A DNA stretch of 64,000 nucleotides from an uncultured Clostridia bacterium (GTDB lineage: Bacteria > Bacillota > Clostridia > TANB77 > CAG-508), in NCBI GenBank assembly GCA_944387405.1, contig CALXET010000006.1, forward strand, positions 1 to 64,000. The letters run 5' to 3'. The position numbers and the translations under genes were made by a program. Under the pieces are notes generated by a model. It did not search any database, was not told the DNA's origin, and saw nothing but the letters and a program-made list of their open reading frames with translations. Shown here in pieces: positions 18,507-28,050 of the stretch. The stretch's first letter is position 1. Each line of letters begins with the position of its first letter.

Positions 18507-19238
18507 ATGGATGTGATTAAAAAATTGAAAGATAATATAAATTTAATTTATATTAAATATTTAAAGAAAAATAATTTAGATGAGCTTCCTATATTCTATA
18601 TTAATGGAAGTCAAACATTACCACCTCCGCTTAGTAGTAAAGAAGAAGAAAAATTACTTCAAAAGTTAGATGAAAATGATGTAGAGGCAAGAAAAATTTT
18701 AGTGGAACATAATTTAAGATTAGTTGTATATATCGCAAAAAAGTTTGAAAATACAGGTGTAGATTTAGAAGATTTGATTTCAATAGGGACAATTGGACTT
18801 ATGAAGGCAATAAATACTTTTAATAATAAGAAAAATATCAAACTTGCAACTTATGCTTCAAGATGTATAGAAAATGAAATATTAATGTTTTTAAGAAGAA
18901 GCAATAAACTAAAAGGAGAGATATCGATAGATGAACCTTTAAATCAAGATGGTGATGGAAACGAGTTATTGCTTTCAGATTTACTTGGAACAGATGAGGA
19001 TATTGTATATAAAAATTTAGAAGATGAAGTTGATAAAAGATTATTGAAATCTGCAATGGAGAAGTTAACAGAAAAAGAAAAAAATATTATGAATTTAAGA
19101 TTTGGAATGTCTGGTTATAAAGAAAAAACTCAGAAAGAAGTTGCTGATATGTTAGGAATTTCTCAAAGTTATATATCTAGATTGGAAAAGAAGATAATGC
19201 TGAAGATGAGAAAAGATATTTCAAGTAAAACAGGATAA
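18507..19238 (+). CDS. sigE: Sporulation sigma factor SigE
   Basis: 243 residues from ATG 18507 behind AAAGGAGTGAAG. Region 2 ([20 protein letters not shown], then [19 protein letters not shown]) and region 4 with a helix-turn-helix ([20 protein letters not shown]) are intact. A ~30-residue N-terminal pro-sequence before the conserved core fits a pro-sigma-E processed by SpoIIGA. It directs early mother-cell transcription. It is the last gene of the pair; a terminator follows. Confidence 0.93.
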   Translation: MDVIKKLKDNINLIYIKYLKKNNLDELPIFYINGSQTLPPPLSSKEEEKLLQKLDENDVEARKILVEHNLRLVVYIAKKFENTGVDLEDLISIGTIGLMKAINTFNNKKNIKLATYASRCIENEILMFLRRSNKLKGEISIDEPLNQDGDGNELLLSDLLGTDEDIVYKNLEDEVDKRLLKSAMEKLTEKEKNIMNLRFGMSGYKEKTQKEVADMLGISQSYISRLEKKIMLKMRKDISSKTG

Positions 19239-19287
19239 TTAGATTAATTTAAGTAAAAAATAAAAAAGTAAAAATAAAAACAAAAAT

Positions 19288-19327
19288 AAAAAGCATAAAA
19301 TAAATATAGAACTATTTTATGCTTTTT
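19288..19327. terminator. Bidirectional terminator between sigE and murE
   Basis: A perfect 15-bp stem, AAAAAGCATAAAATA (19288-19302) with 19313-19327, around 10 bases, with A and T flanks. Serves the convergent sigE and murE genes. Confidence 0.85.
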
Positions 19328-19342
19328 ATTTATAAATAATTA

Positions 19343-20864
19343 TTATTTATTATTAGTATCATTACTATCTATAGGTTTCTTTTCACCACTTGCTATCATT
19401 TCGTCTATAAGTTTTGCAATTACTTTTCTTTCATCGTAAGGATATTTAACTCCATTTCTTTCAAGATATAAATCATGTCCTAGACCAGGAATTACAATTA
19501 TATCATCTGGAGTAGCAACTGATATAGCATGGCGTATACCTTCAGTTCTATCAACTATAATGGTGTATTTTCCACCTGATTTTTTTACTCCTACTTCAAT
19601 ATCTTTTAGTATTTTAAGAGGGTCTTCTGTACGAACTTGATCAGACATAAGAATTGTATAATCAGCAAGTCTTCCGTGATATTTCACCCATTATAGGACG
19701 TTTTGCAGAATCTCTATCTCCACCAACTCCCCATGCACAAATTATTTTACCTTTGGCATATGATCTTACTGATTGTAAGATACTTTCTAGGCTAGATGGA
19801 GTGTGAGCGTAATCTATTAATATTGTAAGTCCTAATTTGTTAGGAACGAGTTCATTTCTTCCTAATACTTTTAAATCTTTTAAAGCTTTTCTCATTTCAT
19901 CTGGAGTGACTCCAAATTCATGAGCGATACTTATAGCGCCAAGTGAATTATACACACTAAACTCACCTGGAATTCCAACTTCCATTTTTTCTTTTTTACC
20001 GTCTATGTTTAATGTAAAATCGACACATGTTGGGGTTATTTTTAAAGTGTCTAAATCTGCTGAGATATCAGCTTTATTTCTCATGCCAAATGTTTTTATA
20101 GGAATGTTTTTAATTGTATCTTTTAAAGTAGATACAATAGGATCATCTATATTTATAATTCCTAACTTACAAGATTTTATAAGAGAAGCTTTACATTCAA
20201 AATATTCTTCCATACTAGCATGTTCATTTTTACTTATATGATCTTCAGTAAGATTAGTAAATAATCCAATATCAAAATCTGAACCAGTTACTCTATCTAG
20301 TTTCATAGCTTGTGATGAAACTTCCAAGATTACTGCATCACAATGTTCTTTAGCCATTTGTGCTAAATGTTTTTGAATTTCAGGACTTTCAGGAGTAGTT
20401 CTATCTGTATCTTCAATTTTTTTATCTCCAATATATACAGCGATACTTCCAATTAATCCAACTTTTAATCCATGAGCTTCTAAAAGAGCTTTAGTCATAA
20501 ATGTTGAAGTAGTTTTTCCTTTTGTTCCAGTGATTCCAATAAGTTTAAACTTTCTAGATGGATTATCATAAAAAGTACAACTTAAAATTGCAAGTGATTT
20601 TCTAGTATTTTTTACTTTAATAATAGGAATATCAAAGTGCAATTTACTTATATCTGTATCAGGTTCTACTACAGCTGCAATAGCACCATTTTCAATAGCA
20701 GATTCTAGAAAATCTATACCATTTTTTGCGTAGCCATTTATTGCTACGAATAAACCGCCTTCCTTAATTTTTCTTGAGTCTGAATGTATATTTGTTATAT
20801 CTAAATTTAGATCACCAACAGTTTCTAATACTTCTAGACCATTTAATAAATCATTTAGTTTCAT
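19343..20864 (-). CDS. murE: MurE, UDP-MurNAc-tripeptide synthetase, read through a CGG +1 shift
   Basis: Start ATG at 20864, 7 bases after GGAGGG (an ATG at 20870 is too close to that site). P-loop GITGTKGKTTST (~108-119), the middle ligase domain (FTNLTEDHISKNEHASMEEY) and C-terminal domain (ILIDYAHTPSSLE, WGVGGDRDSAKRPIMGE) are present. After …GEIS the frame reads CGG (19676-19674) and stops four codons later. Skipping the C gives GGA and continues GRLADYTILMSDQVRTEDPL to 19343, exactly the MurE C-terminal continuation, for ~506 residues, the normal length. The residue-selecting motif is DQVR rather than DNPR; its Arg suggests meso-diaminopimelate, weakly. MurE is normally essential. It stands alone, away from the division cluster. 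Confidence 0.9.
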
Positions 20865-21051
20865 AGTCATCCCTCCATTCCAAGATTACTATGACTTAAA
20901 TTATATAACTAAAATCTTATTTTGTATAGTAATTAAGGTTAAAACTTAGGACTTAATAAAATATTTTTACTTAATTTTTACTTAAAAAATATAATAAATA
21001 ATGTCTTTTAATTAAAAACTAAGGCAAAACGTGTCTAAATAACATAAAAAA

Positions 21052-21081
21052 TTGACTTAAATGGTAGATTTATAGTATAAT
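21052..21081 (+). promoter_or_regulatory. Promoter of tsaC
   Basis: TTGACT (21052-21057), 18-base spacer, TATAAT (21076-21081), 20 bases before the tsaC start. Divergent from murE. Confidence 0.65.
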
Positions 21082-21101
21082 ATTAGCTAGAGGTTTTATT
21101 T

Positions 21102-22140
21102 ATGGGTAAGATTTTTGATTGGAAAAATGGTATAAATGAATATGAACTTCAAGAAGTTGTTTCAAGAATAAGAAGTGGAGATCTAGTTGTGTTTCCAACT
21201 GAGACAGTATATGGAATAGGAACAATAGCTTTAGATAGTTTAGCTACATCTAAAATATATACTGCAAAAGGAAGACCTTCGGATAATCCGCTTATTGTTC
21301 ATGTTTCTGATTTTGATATGCTAAAAAAATGCACAAAGGAAATATCAGAAATAGAAGAAAAATTAATTAAAGCATTTATGCCTGGACCATTTACGCTAAT
21401 TCTAAAAAAATCAGATATAATTCCAAATGAAGTGTCAGCTAATTTAGATACTGTTGGAATTAGAATGCCTAGTAATAAAATTGCAAATACTATTATTAGT
21501 AGAGCAGCTGTTCCCGTCGCGGCGCCGAGTGCTAATGTGTCTGGTAGACCAAGTGGAACTAATATTTCTGATATAAAAAAAGAATTATTAGATAAAGTCT
21601 CCATTATGATTGATGGTGGAGATTCGGATATTGGTCTTGAGTCGACTGTCGTGAAAGTAGTAGATGATATTCCTGTGATATTAAGACCTGGAAAGATTTC
21701 TGTAGAGGACATTGAAAAAGTAGTTCGGAAAAGGAAATGTTAAAGTTGACAATAATGTTTTAAATAAAGTAGACGAAAACAAAAAAGTTGAAAGTCCGGG
21801 AATGAAACATAAACATTATGCACCAAAAACGAAATGTATATTAGTGTATTTTGATAATGAAGAAAAACAGATTAATGAAGTAAATAATTTGCTTAAAGAA
21901 AACAACGCATGTGTTATGGGATTTAGTGAACACATGAATAGGATTAAGACAGAAAAATTTATTAATATGGGGAAAATTGATAATTTAAATGAAGTATCAA
22001 AGAATATTTTTTCATCATTAAGAAAAGCTGATACTATGAATTGCGATTTAGTTATAATAGAAGGAACAAAGAAAGAAGGTATTGGACTCGCGATAATGAA
22101 TAGATTAATTAGAGCTTGCAATTATGATATGAAAGAATAA
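21102..22140 (+). CDS. tsaC: TsaC/Sua5 (YwlC), L-threonylcarbamoyladenylate synthase, read through a CGG +1 shift
   Basis: Makes the threonylcarbamoyl-AMP used for t6A at tRNA position 37. The YrdC domain fills residues ~10-200 (VVFPTETVYGIGTIALDS, AKGRPSDNPLIVH, VAAPSANVSGRPSGT, GLESTVVKV). After EKVV the frame reads CGG (21726-21728) and stops after AAA AGG AAA TGT. Skipping the C gives GGA and runs GKGNVKVDNN … SPGMKHKHYAPKTK into the Sua5 C-terminal domain, ending at 22140, 345 residues in all, the usual Sua5/YwlC length. The junction Gly is in the expected place of the linker. As t6A affects decoding and frame keeping, this gene's own shift is notable. Confidence 0.92.
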
Positions 22141-22242
22141 ATATAGAGTTATATGAAGTAAAGTAGAAGTAATATAATATATATTTACTTATTTTGCGTG
22201 TAATTTAATATGACTTATTGTTTTGATAATTTTATCAATTCC

Positions 22243-22287
22243 CATAAGAAAAATATATACAAAAAACTGTATGTTTTTTGACTTATG
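22243..22287 (+). terminator. Hairpin between tsaC and the glycan cluster
   Basis: CAAAAAAC (22260-22267) pairs with GTTTTTTG (22273-22280), enclosed by CATAAG (22243-22248) and CTTATG (22282-22287). It ends at the ribosome binding site of the next gene, so it is either a weak terminator for tsaC or a leader hairpin. Confidence 0.4.
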
Positions 22288-22299
22288 AGGAGGAAAATT

Positions 22300-23373
22300 A
22301 TGAAAAAAGTAGGGATATGTACTTTACATGATGCTGCACCAAATTTCGGTGCAACATTACAAGCTTTTGCGTTGCAAGAAGTTTTAAAAAAATTAGATTA
22401 TGAACCAGAATTTTTAAAATTTAAAGATGAAAATAGACATGAAAGAGATGTTATAAATAACATTATAGAAAATGAAGATTTAACTATTAATTCAAAAAGA
22501 AATTGCAGATATACACCTGTTGATACAAAAAATATTTCTATTAATAGTAGACTAAAAAAATCAAGAGTTTTCTTAAACGTTAGTGATAATTTATATAATA
22601 AAAATAATGATATATATAACAGTATCATATTAGGGAGTGATGAGTTATGGAATGTAAATAATCCTTCATTTGAGCATAGAAAAGAATATTATGGATATAA
22701 CCTAAATTGTAATAATATTTTCGCATATGCTCCAAGTTGTAACACAACAACTGTAGAAGAATTTAAAGGATTTCATAATAATAAGATTGATTTTGGAAAA
22801 GTATCAAAATTATCTGCTAGAGATGTAAATACAAAAAATCTTATAAAAGAAATTACTGGAAGGGATGCCAGATTAGTACTTGATCCAACAATGCTTCTAA
22901 AGTCTATAGAAAAATATGCAATTATTCCAGATGAGAAAGATTATATTTTAATTTATGATTATAATGTTTCAAATGATAGAAAAAAGAAGATTAAAAAACT
23001 AGCAAAAGAAAAAAACTTACCTGTATATTCAATAGGATTTTATTGTAAATGGGCAGATAAGAATATTGATGCTAATATATTTGAATTTATAGGATATATG
23101 AGAAATGCAACATATGTAGTTACTGCAACTTTTCATGGTACAATTTTCTCAATTTTAAACAAAAAACAATTTGTTTCTTATGCGTGTCTTGGATATAAGA
23201 TAGAAGACTTATTAAAAAGATTAGAGCTTACAGATAGAGATGCAACTGGAATAGAGAATTTATCTGATATAATCGATAAACCAATTGATTACGATAAAGT
23301 GTTTAAAATATTAGAAGATGAGAGAAAAGTTTCTATAGAATATCTAAAAGAAGCATTAGAAAATGAGGTGTAA
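22300..23373 (+). CDS. Polysaccharide pyruvyl transferase family protein
   Basis: 357 residues from ATG 22300 after GAGGAGG. N-terminal GICTLHDAAPNFGATLQAFA and the central IILGSDELWNVNNP and CNNIFAYAPSC segments, with late VVTATFHGTIFSILNKKQFV, match the CsaB/WcaK-type pyruvyl transferase fold. These enzymes add pyruvate ketals to surface sugars using phosphoenolpyruvate. It is first in a run with an iron-sulfur protein of the F420-dehydrogenase family, a partner often seen beside it. Acceptor unknown. Confidence 0.85.
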   Translation: MKKVGICTLHDAAPNFGATLQAFALQEVLKKLDYEPEFLKFKDENRHERDVINNIIENEDLTINSKRNCRYTPVDTKNISINSRLKKSRVFLNVSDNLYNKNNDIYNSIILGSDELWNVNNPSFEHRKEYYGYNLNCNNIFAYAPSCNTTTVEEFKGFHNNKIDFGKVSKLSARDVNTKNLIKEITGRDARLVLDPTMLLKSIEKYAIIPDEKDYILIYDYNVSNDRKKKIKKLAKEKNLPVYSIGFYCKWADKNIDANIFEFIGYMRNATYVVTATFHGTIFSILNKKQFVSYACLGYKIEDLLKRLELTDRDATGIENLSDIIDKPIDYDKVFKILEDERKVSIEYLKEALENEV

Positions 23374-23381
23374 TAATAGAG

Positions 23382-24491
23382 ATGATAGATGTAAACCATG
23401 AAAGATGTACTGGGTGTATGGCTTGCACCAATATTTGCCCAGTAAAAGCAATTAAAATAAGTATTAATGATAAAGGGTTTGAATATCCAATTATTGATAA
23501 AAGTATTTGCATTAAATGTGGTATTTGTGATAAAATATGTCCAATAACTGCAAGTAAAAAGAATGAAAGCAACGATAGAAATAAACCTATAAAGATATAT
23601 GCGGCAAAAAACAAAGTCGAAAATATAAGAGTGAAAAGTTCTTCTGGTGGAGTTTTTTATGAAATATCAGAATTGATCTTAAGTGAAATGAATGGTTGTG
23701 TTTGTGGAGCTGTATACGATGAAAATTTTGAAGTCAAACATATAATGACTTCTAAAAAAGAAATTAGAAATAATATGCAAGGTTCAAAATATGTTCAAAG
23801 TAAAATGGGTTATTTATATAAAGAGATAGAAGAAAAATTAAAAGAAAAAAAGAAAGTTCTTTTTACAGGAACTCCTTGTGAAGTAGATGGAGTATATAAA
23901 TATTTAAATGGAAAAAATATCGATAGCACAAATTTATATACTTGTGACATTATATGTCACGGTGTACCATCACCAGGGATTTATAAAGAATATCTAAATA
24001 AACTTGAAGAAAAATTTTCTTCGAAAATTAAAAGTATTAATTTTAGATATAAAGAAAATGAATATACACAAAATATTAAAATTGAATTTGAAAACGGCAA
24101 ACAGTATATAAGTAATTACTTTAAAGGGGATGAATTATATAATTTATTTTTAAAGGATTATATATTAAGAGATTCTTGTTATAGATGTAATTATGCAAGT
24201 ACTAAAAGAGTTTCAGACATAACTATAGGAGATTTTTGGGGAATAGAAAAAACGATAAAAAACTTTGATGATAAAAAAGGCGTGTCTTTAGTATTAATAA
24301 ATACTGAAAAAGGAAAAGCTATTTTTGATAAAGTTTCTGATAAATTCAATTTAATAGAAAGCAACATAGAAGACTGTATGCAAAATAATTTAAGAAAGCC
24401 TTGTGATATTCCACCTAAATATGATGAATTGTGGAATATTTATAGGAAAAATGGATATAATTGCATGGTTAATTTTATGAAAAATCTATAA
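23382..24491 (+). CDS. Coenzyme F420 hydrogenase/dehydrogenase beta-subunit-like ferredoxin protein
   Basis: 369 residues from ATG 23382. Two [4Fe-4S] motifs near the N-terminus: CTGCMACTNICP and CIKCGICDKICP. Then the FrhB N- and C-domains (SSSGGVFYEISE, FTGTPCEVDGVYKYL, CDIICHGVPSPGIYKEYL, RDSCYRCNYASTKRVSDITI, GDFWG). Family members in surface-polysaccharide clusters are thought to carry out a redox step; the substrate is unknown and F420 use is unlikely in this organism (inference). Confidence 0.85.
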   Translation: MIDVNHERCTGCMACTNICPVKAIKISINDKGFEYPIIDKSICIKCGICDKICPITASKKNESNDRNKPIKIYAAKNKVENIRVKSSSGGVFYEISELILSEMNGCVCGAVYDENFEVKHIMTSKKEIRNNMQGSKYVQSKMGYLYKEIEEKLKEKKKVLFTGTPCEVDGVYKYLNGKNIDSTNLYTCDIICHGVPSPGIYKEYLNKLEEKFSSKIKSINFRYKENEYTQNIKIEFENGKQYISNYFKGDELYNLFLKDYILRDSCYRCNYASTKRVSDITIGDFWGIEKTIKNFDDKKGVSLVLINTEKGKAIFDKVSDKFNLIESNIEDCMQNNLRKPCDIPPKYDELWNIYRKNGYNCMVNFMKNL

Positions 24492-24503
24492 AAGTCTTCT
24501 ATA

Positions 24504-24568
24504 TTTTAGTAAATAAGCATTTAAAGTAAGAACACTAATATAAAATAAAAATCTGCTTTTTACTAAAA
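24504..24568 (+). terminator. Stem-loop between the ferredoxin and glycosyltransferase genes
   Basis: TTTTAGTAAATAAGCA (24504-24519) pairs with 24554-24568 with one bulge, around 34 bases. It may reduce read-through into the next gene or serve as a leader; no T-run longer than 5 follows. Confidence 0.4.
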
Positions 24569-24585
24569 AGAATTAAGGAGGAAGT

Positions 24586-25839
24586 ATGAAAAACGAAATC
24601 AACGTAGGAATAGGTTTTGTGACAGGACGATCTAATGTATGTAATATAATTAATTCATATTACAAAGAAATAATAGAACAAGTTAAAAAATATGAGAAAA
24701 AAGTAAATATAACATTTTTTATATTATATGATACGGAGTATTTAAATACAAAAGAAGATGATTTTTATAATATTGATATAGATGTATATGATTCAAAAAT
24801 TGATATTGAATATATAACACCAGGAACAATCAAAGAAGAAAGACATTTGATAAGACAAAGATATAATTTAAGTGAAGAAGAAGCGGATTTAATATTTGGG
24901 CATGGACATGCAAGAGGAAGAAATACACTTATGTATTATGCTCTAAAAAGTGGTATAGATTATTTATTATTCTGGGATGATGATGAATATCCAAGAGCAT
25001 GTTTAAAAAATCCAGATGGATCAGTTTATTGGAAAAAACAAGATAATGTATTAAAGCACATTGAATATATGGAAAAAGAAAATGCTGATATTACAATAGG
25101 ATATCATTGTGGATATATTTCTCCTATTCCATACATGGAGTGCGATGAAGAAGAAGAAGGATATGTAACAAGATTTATTGAAGCTATAGGTAATGAGGCA
25201 GTTACATGGAAATCAATAAAAGAGAAGTTTGAAAAAGATGGTGGTATAACATATGCAGATGAAAATATATCTGATGGAAAGGGCGCATATGAACAGCAGG
25301 CTGTAAATGGCAAGAAGTTTGTAGCAGGGTCTACTTTATGTTTAAATCTAAAACATTTAGAGAAAATACCAGCATTTTATAATCCACCAGGAGCAAGAGG
25401 AGAAGATACATTTTTCTCAATGGCTTTAGAAGATGTAAAGATTATAAAAGTTCCATTATATCATTTTCATGATGGTTTCTTAAAATATAAAGAAATAATG
25501 GATGGAGAAGAGCCAAAAAAATTAAGAGTTATTAAAACATCAGAAAAAAATATTGAAAAAAGATTCTTAAAAGCGAGCCAAGGATGGATAAAATACAAAC
25601 CATTACTTATGTATACTACAGATAAAGAACATTATGAGGAAAATATTAAACAAGTATTTAATAATTTAAATAAAAGTATTGAAGAAATCAATAACTTGTT
25701 TGATAATTCTAATTTCTTAGTTTTAGTAGATAATTTAAGAGAATATCATGAAAATGTTCAAAAACATTATTCAGATTTTATTGAAACTAATAGAATTTGG
25801 AAAATTATTAAGGAGCATGAGAAAAAATGGAAAAAGTAA
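24586..25839 (+). CDS. Putative glycosyltransferase (GT-A-like)
   Basis: 417 residues from ATG 24586 after AAGGAGGAAG. The N-terminal part reads as a nucleotide-sugar fold, with an acidic metal motif LLFWDDDEYPRA at ~127-138, preceded by GHGHARGRNTLMYYALKSG, as in GT-A enzymes. A later segment, FYNPPGARGEDTFFSMAL, resembles the catalytic ED motif. The last ~100 residues are helical. Acceptor unknown; the context indicates surface-glycan assembly. The family could not be fixed further. Confidence 0.7.
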   Translation: MKNEINVGIGFVTGRSNVCNIINSYYKEIIEQVKKYEKKVNITFFILYDTEYLNTKEDDFYNIDIDVYDSKIDIEYITPGTIKEERHLIRQRYNLSEEEADLIFGHGHARGRNTLMYYALKSGIDYLLFWDDDEYPRACLKNPDGSVYWKKQDNVLKHIEYMEKENADITIGYHCGYISPIPYMECDEEEEGYVTRFIEAIGNEAVTWKSIKEKFEKDGGITYADENISDGKGAYEQQAVNGKKFVAGSTLCLNLKHLEKIPAFYNPPGARGEDTFFSMALEDVKIIKVPLYHFHDGFLKYKEIMDGEEPKKLRVIKTSEKNIEKRFLKASQGWIKYKPLLMYTTDKEHYEENIKQVFNNLNKSIEEINNLFDNSNFLVLVDNLREYHENVQKHYSDFIETNRIWKIIKEHEKKWKK

Positions 25840-26621
25840 GATTTAGTATAATTATGCCTGCTCATAATGCTGAAAAAGAGATTGAAGAAGCAATAAAAAG
25901 CGTTGTATCTCAAGATTATGATAATTATGAATTTATAATAATTGATGATTTATCTACTGATAATACATATGAAATTGCAAAAAAATATGAATTAGAAAAT
26001 CCAAAGATAAAACTTATAAGACATACTGAAAATAAGAAGGCAGGAGGCGCAAGAAACACTGGAATAAAAGCAGCAGATGGAAATTACATATTGTTTTTAG
26101 ATTCTGATGACTTACTTGCTGATAAAGATGTTTTAAAAAGATTAAATAATACAATAGGAAATTCAACTCCAGATATTGTCTATTTAGGATTTGAATCAGT
26201 AGGAGAGGCAATTCAGGGAAAATTTATTCCTGATGCTGAAGGTTCTATAAAAGAAAAAAGAATATCTACATGGAGATATGAAAATGTATGGGATGTTCTT
26301 TGGAATAGAGAATTTATATTGAAAAATAATATTGAATTTGTAGAAGGAAAATTCTTTGAAGATTTTGTTTTCTACTATAAAGGAGTCTTGAAATCAAATT
26401 CATATAAATATACAGATTATGTTTCAATAATTTATAATAGTGGAAGAAAAGACAGTATGTCTACTGCAATTTCTCCTATTAAGATTAAAGATTTATACTA
26501 TAATATGATATGTTTACTAGATGTATTAGAAGAGGTAGAACCAAAATATAAAACTTATATAGTAGATGCACTAAAAAGAAATAATGACTATATAAACAGA
26601 TTGCTTGAAAAATTAAGATAA
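25827..26621 (+). CDS. Family 2 glycosyltransferase
   Basis: 264 residues from ATG 25827, overlapping the previous gene by 13 bases. GT2 motifs in order: FSIIMPAHNAEKEIEEAI (~6), EFIIIDDLSTDNTYEIA (~34), GARNTGIKAADGNYILFLDS followed by DD (the DxD metal site, ~92). 26281-26320 encodes the acceptor-loop WDVLWNREF. Soluble, peripheral; likely adds a sugar to a surface polymer together with the preceding enzyme. Confidence 0.9.
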   Translation: MEKVRFSIIMPAHNAEKEIEEAIKSVVSQDYDNYEFIIIDDLSTDNTYEIAKKYELENPKIKLIRHTENKKAGGARNTGIKAADGNYILFLDSDDLLADKDVLKRLNNTIGNSTPDIVYLGFESVGEAIQGKFIPDAEGSIKEKRISTWRYENVWDVLWNREFILKNNIEFVEGKFFEDFVFYYKGVLKSNSYKYTDYVSIIYNSGRKDSMSTAISPIKIKDLYYNMICLLDVLEEVEPKYKTYIVDALKRNNDYINRLLEKLR

Positions 26622-26638
26622 TAAAATGTAATAAAAAG

Positions 26639-26680
26639 AAAAACTGTAATAAATAGTAAATTATATTTATTACAGTTTTT
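26639..26680. terminator. Bidirectional terminator between convergent glycosyltransferase genes
   Basis: Perfect 16-bp stem: AAAAACTGTAATAAAT (26639-26654) with 26665-26680, loop 10 bases, T-run after. Confidence 0.9.
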
Positions 26681-26699
26681 TTATGATTTAAAATATAAT

Positions 26700-27914
26700 T
26701 TATAGACTTTGTCTTCTTCTATTATGCTCGTATTTTAAGTTTTCTTGATTAAATTCTTGTATTATTTTTATATAAGCATTGTATTTGTTGTAATAGATTT
26801 TATGCAATGGTTTATTATCCGCTAAATATGGATATTTATCACATAGTACATTTAGATAATTATATATTGTTTTAAATCTAGAATCTAATCTTTTTATAGT
26901 ATCTCTCTTATCTGGTAGATGTTTATCAAAAGCAGAGATTTCTTTTCGTATTATTAACATTATTCTTAAATATCTTCTACCAGCACGTTCAAGCATGTAT
27001 GGAGATTTCATTTCTTTGAAAAATTTCATATAATTTTCGTATGCTTCTAATATATCTAATCTATGCTCATCATAAAAAGATCTATTTTTGAAAGTACCAA
27101 TTTGGATATATGCATATAATATCTGGTTAGAGCATACAATTTTTTTAGCTTTTCTGAATAATTTATATGTAGTAAATTCATCTTCAAACCTTTTATCTTC
27201 TGGAAAACGAATATCATCAAATATAAACCTTTTATATAATTTATTCCATAAAACGACAGTTCTTACACAAGTGTTGTGTGATACAGAATGCAAATTTTCA
27301 ATAGCTTGCCATGGTAAAAGTTCTGTTATTCTTTCTACATTTTGTTTTGGTGGTTCAAAAGAATTTTCAGCAGAAACTATTTCGGGAACTTTAATAAATT
27401 CACATTCAGAAATATCAGCATCATATTTCTGAATTATTTCTAATTGATATTCTATGTAATTAAGACTAATAAAATCCGATCCTGATACAAATGTTATATA
27501 ATCACCAGTAGCTTGATTTAATCCATAATTTCTCATATCTGATTCAGATTTGAAAACGTCACATGTAAATTTAATTCGTTTATCCTTATTTGCAAATTTT
27601 TCACAAACTTTATAAGAAAGGTCAATAGAATAATTGTCAATTAAAATTATTTCTAAATTTGTATATGTTTGTTCTACGATAGATTCTATACAAGAGTGCA
27701 GTAAATGTGCTGTGTTACATATTGTTACAATAACAGATACTAATGGCTTTTTTCTATCTATTTTTTTAGTATTAGTCTTTCTAATTGTTAATTCATTAAT
27801 TGATTTGTTTTTTTCATTATTTTTTTGTTCAGCTAAAGTTTTTGATTTAACTGTTTTAATTTTGTTGTTATTAGAACTTTTTTTAGAATTATTTTTAGAA
27901 TTTTTATTATACAT
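26700..27914 (-). CDS. Family 2 glycosyltransferase with altered acidic motifs
   Basis: 404 residues. The first ~55 are a Lys/Asn/Ser-rich basic tail, which could bind membrane or polymer. The GT2 fold follows: KPLVSVIVTICNTAHLLHSC, EIILIDNYSIDLSYKVC, SDMRNYGLNQATGDYITFVS. The usual VDDxSxD is IDNYSID and the usual DSDD is GSDF, so sugar-nucleotide binding may be changed or lost. A helical C-terminus follows. It is transcribed away from pth and towards the glycan cluster. Confidence 0.8.
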   Translation of the reverse strand: MYNKNSKNNSKKSSNNNKIKTVKSKTLAEQKNNEKNKSINELTIRKTNTKKIDRKKPLVSVIVTICNTAHLLHSCIESIVEQTYTNLEIILIDNYSIDLSYKVCEKFANKDKRIKFTCDVFKSESDMRNYGLNQATGDYITFVSGSDFISLNYIEYQLEIIQKYDADISECEFIKVPEIVSAENSFEPPKQNVERITELLPWQAIENLHSVSHNTCVRTVVLWNKLYKRFIFDDIRFPEDKRFEDEFTTYKLFRKAKKIVCSNQILYAYIQIGTFKNRSFYDEHRLDILEAYENYMKFFKEMKSPYMLERAGRRYLRIMLIIRKEISAFDKHLPDKRDTIKRLDSRFKTIYNYLNVLCDKYPYLADNKPLHKIYYNKYNAYIKIIQEFNQENLKYEHNRRRQSL

Positions 27915-27989
27915 ATATCTTCACCTTTGTAAATTATATCATGATAGGGTTAAATGAGCAATAATTTTTTTACCAGCTTATGTAAATAC

Positions 27990-28018
27990 TTGTTAAATCT
28001 TAAAAAATGTTGTAAAAT
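27990..28018 (+). promoter_or_regulatory. Probable promoter of pth
   Basis: TTGTTA (27990-27995), 17 bases, TAAAAT (28013-28018), 32 bases before the start; an imperfect but well-spaced pair in the divergent gap. Confidence 0.45.
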
Positions 28019-28050
28019 GAAATATACTAAGGAAAAGGAGAGTAAAGATT

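Noticed and set aside
21506-21536. GC-rich island GTCGCGGCGCCG with CGG in tsaC.
   Set aside because: In frame it reads GTC GCG GCG CCG (VAAP, a conserved Sua5 motif); the CGG triplets are out of frame.
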